Shown: piece by piece, positions 6,839 to 7,905 of the stretch
Layout of the letters: each line of letters opens with the position of its first letter
Position numbering within the stretch: the first letter of the stretch is position 1
Source of the DNA: REEB85 sp018971455
GTDB lineage: Bacteria; Pseudomonadota; Alphaproteobacteria; Acetobacterales; Acetobacteraceae
NCBI GenBank assembly: GCA_028871195.1
Contig: JAGWNT010000127.1
Span: 1 to 7,905, forward strand
Reading direction: 5' to 3'
DNA length: 7,905 nucleotides
Program-made: the position numbers and the translations under genes
The notes under the pieces: generated by a model
Databases searched by the model: none
Seen by the model: the letters and a program-made list of their open reading frames with translations, nothing else
What the model was told of the DNA's origin: nothing

Positions 6839-7905
6839 GCCGCCGCCGCGACGCCGGCGCACAGGCCGAGCAGAACGGCATCCTGCGTCTCGGCGGTCCA
6901 GGACTGGAAGCTCTGCCCCGGCGCGCGGCGCGCCATCCAGCCGGCGAGCAGCGCGAGCAGCATCGGCTTGAGATCGTCGAGCGCGATTTTCGGCGCGATC
7001 AGTCGGCCGATCCTGGCATTGGCGCCGGCCCCGCCGCCGACATGCAGGTCGTAGCCCTCGACCATGTCGTCGCCGCGTTCGACTTTCGCGGCGAGCAGGC
7101 CGATATCGGCGATGAAATGCTGCGCGCAGGAATGGTGGCAGCCGGTCAGGTGGATGTTGAGCGGCGCGTCGATTTCGATGCGGGCCTCGAGCCAGGCGGC
7201 GATGTCCGCCGCGTGGCGCTTCGTGTCGCCGGCGGCGAATTTGCAGCCGGCGCTGCCGGTGCAGGCGACCAGCCCGCCGCGCAGATGCGAGGCCTGCCAG
7301 CCCAGCCCCAGCGCCTCCAGCTCGCGCAGCACCGAGGGCAGGCTTGCCGCCGGAATGTCGGAGATCAGCAGGTTCTGCCACACGGTCAGGCGCAGCGTGG
7401 CCGAACCGTGGCGCTCGGCAATCGCCGCCAGTCCGCGCAGCTGGCCGGCCAGCAGCCGGCCGAGCGGGCAGACGATGCCGACATAATGCAGGCCCTCCTG
7501 CTTCTGCGCATGCACGCCGACATGCCCGTGCGGCACCTGCGCCGGGCGCGGCAGGATGGCGGCGGCGTCGACGCGGGTGAGCGCGCGGCCCCATTCCCGG
7601 GCAACGGCATCGAGGAATTTTTCCAACCCCCAGGCATCGAGCAGGTATTTCAGCCGCGCCCGGCTGCGGTTGGTGCGGTCGCCATGGGCGATGAAGACGC
7701 GCAGCACCGCGTTGCACAGCGCCGTGGCCTCGGCGGGGGCGACGATCACGCCGGTCTCGCGCGCGAGGTCCTTGTGGCCGGTGATGCCGCCGAGGCCCAG
7801 GCGGAACCAGATGCCCGGCGTCACCCCGAAGCCGTCGGCCACGGCGACGGCGGTGAGGGAGATGTCGTTGGTCTCCTCGAGCACGGCGATCGCGCCGCCG
7901 CCGTC
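6835..7905 (-). CDS. Siroheme/[4Fe-4S] sulfite or nitrite reductase, NirA-type (5' truncated by window edge)
   Basis: Hemoprotein that reduces sulfite to sulfide, or nitrite to ammonia, by six electrons at a siroheme coupled to a [4Fe-4S] cluster. Only the last 356 residues are in the window. The frame is open to base 7905, so the true start lies outside. Counting from the first visible codon (7905-7903), a ferredoxin-like segment contains LTVWQNLL (about 173-180). The cluster/siroheme ligands are Cys215 and Cys221 (CTGSAGC) and Cys256 and Cys260 (TGCHHSCAQ), in the family spacing CX5C-X34-CX3C. An ADIGL stretch and VGGG follow, as in other members. The DTK after the first Cys pair and the GGITGHKDLARETGV segment look more like NirA-type proteins than E. 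coli CysI. The linked CysJ-like and CysG genes suggest sulfite assimilation. No nitrate-assimilation gene is visible, so the substrate is unsettled. The stop overlaps the next start by four bases. Confidence 0.85.
   Translation of the reverse strand, partial: DGGGAIAVLEETNDISLTAVAVADGFGVTPGIWFRLGLGGITGHKDLARETGVIVAPAEATALCNAVLRVFIAHGDRTNRSRARLKYLLDAWGLEKFLDAVAREWGRALTRVDAAAILPRPAQVPHGHVGVHAQKQEGLHYVGIVCPLGRLLAGQLRGLAAIAERHGSATLRLTVWQNLLISDIPAASLPSVLRELEALGLGWQASHLRGGLVACTGSAGCKFAAGDTKRHAADIAAWLEARIEIDAPLNIHLTGCHHSCAQHFIADIGLLAAKVERGDDMVEGYDLHVGGGAGANARIGRLIAPKIALDDLKPMLLALLAGWMARRAPGQSFQSWTAETQDAVLLGLCAGVAAAA

Noticed and set aside
5396..7054. Long open frame of 552 codons on the plus strand opposite the flavoprotein and hemoprotein genes
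   Set aside because: It spans two real genes on the other strand, is low in complexity (Gly, Arg, Gln, His) and shows no family motif. It is a composition artefact.
6839..7717. N-terminal extension of the flavoprotein by 293 residues in the same frame, suggesting a larger fusion protein
   Set aside because: The extra residues are a low-complexity out-of-frame reading of the hemoprotein gene. The ATG at 6838 begins a recognisable family N-terminus and overlaps the upstream stop as in coupled operons.
7882..7884. GTG as a start codon for the hemoprotein
   Set aside because: The frame stays open to the window edge with plausible family residues (DGGGAIA) before it. The protein is only about half the usual length from here, so this is an internal valine.

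Overview
The window is very GC-rich. All of its genes lie on the minus strand, read from high to low coordinates. The composition, the strong G/C preference at third codon positions and the style of the ParE, CysG and sulfite reductase proteins suggest a high-GC alphaproteobacterium. Acetobacteraceae or a related Rhodospirillales lineage is my best guess. This is inferred from recalled family sequences, not from a search.

Layout in order of transcription. (1) 7905-6835 holds the C-terminal ~356 residues of a siroheme/[4Fe-4S] sulfite or nitrite reductase of the NirA type, cut by the window edge. (2) 6838-5240 holds a CysJ-like NADPH/FAD reductase subunit that carries an N-terminal four-cysteine iron-sulfur domain instead of the FMN flavodoxin domain. 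Its ATG overlaps the stop of gene 1 by four bases. (3) After a ~105-base gap with an AT-rich promoter-like segment and an inverted repeat comes cysG (5134-3815), the fused siroheme synthase. Its N-terminal dehydrogenase/chelatase domain lacks about 21 residues of the Rossmann core. (4) After a gap containing a 42-base tract that is 40/42 A or T, with a good promoter match and a 19-base palindrome, comes an MFS_3 (EntS-like) exporter with a soluble C-terminal domain (3684-2071). (5) parE, topoisomerase IV subunit B (2009-33), closes the window. Bases 1-32 hold nothing recognisable.

Genes 1 to 3 form one functional unit. CysG makes siroheme, the hemoprotein uses it for six-electron reduction of sulfite (or nitrite), and the flavoprotein delivers electrons from NADPH. 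The MFS gene has its own promoter and no evident link to this pathway. parE is a housekeeping neighbour.

I see no RNA genes, CRISPR arrays, insertion sequences or phage genes. The window is mostly ordinary metabolic and housekeeping sequence. The points worth a second look are the iron-sulfur/FAD architecture of the reductase, the shortened CysG domain, two AT-rich palindromic control regions, and a sharply bounded patch of rare A/T-ending codons at the midpoint of the MFS gene.
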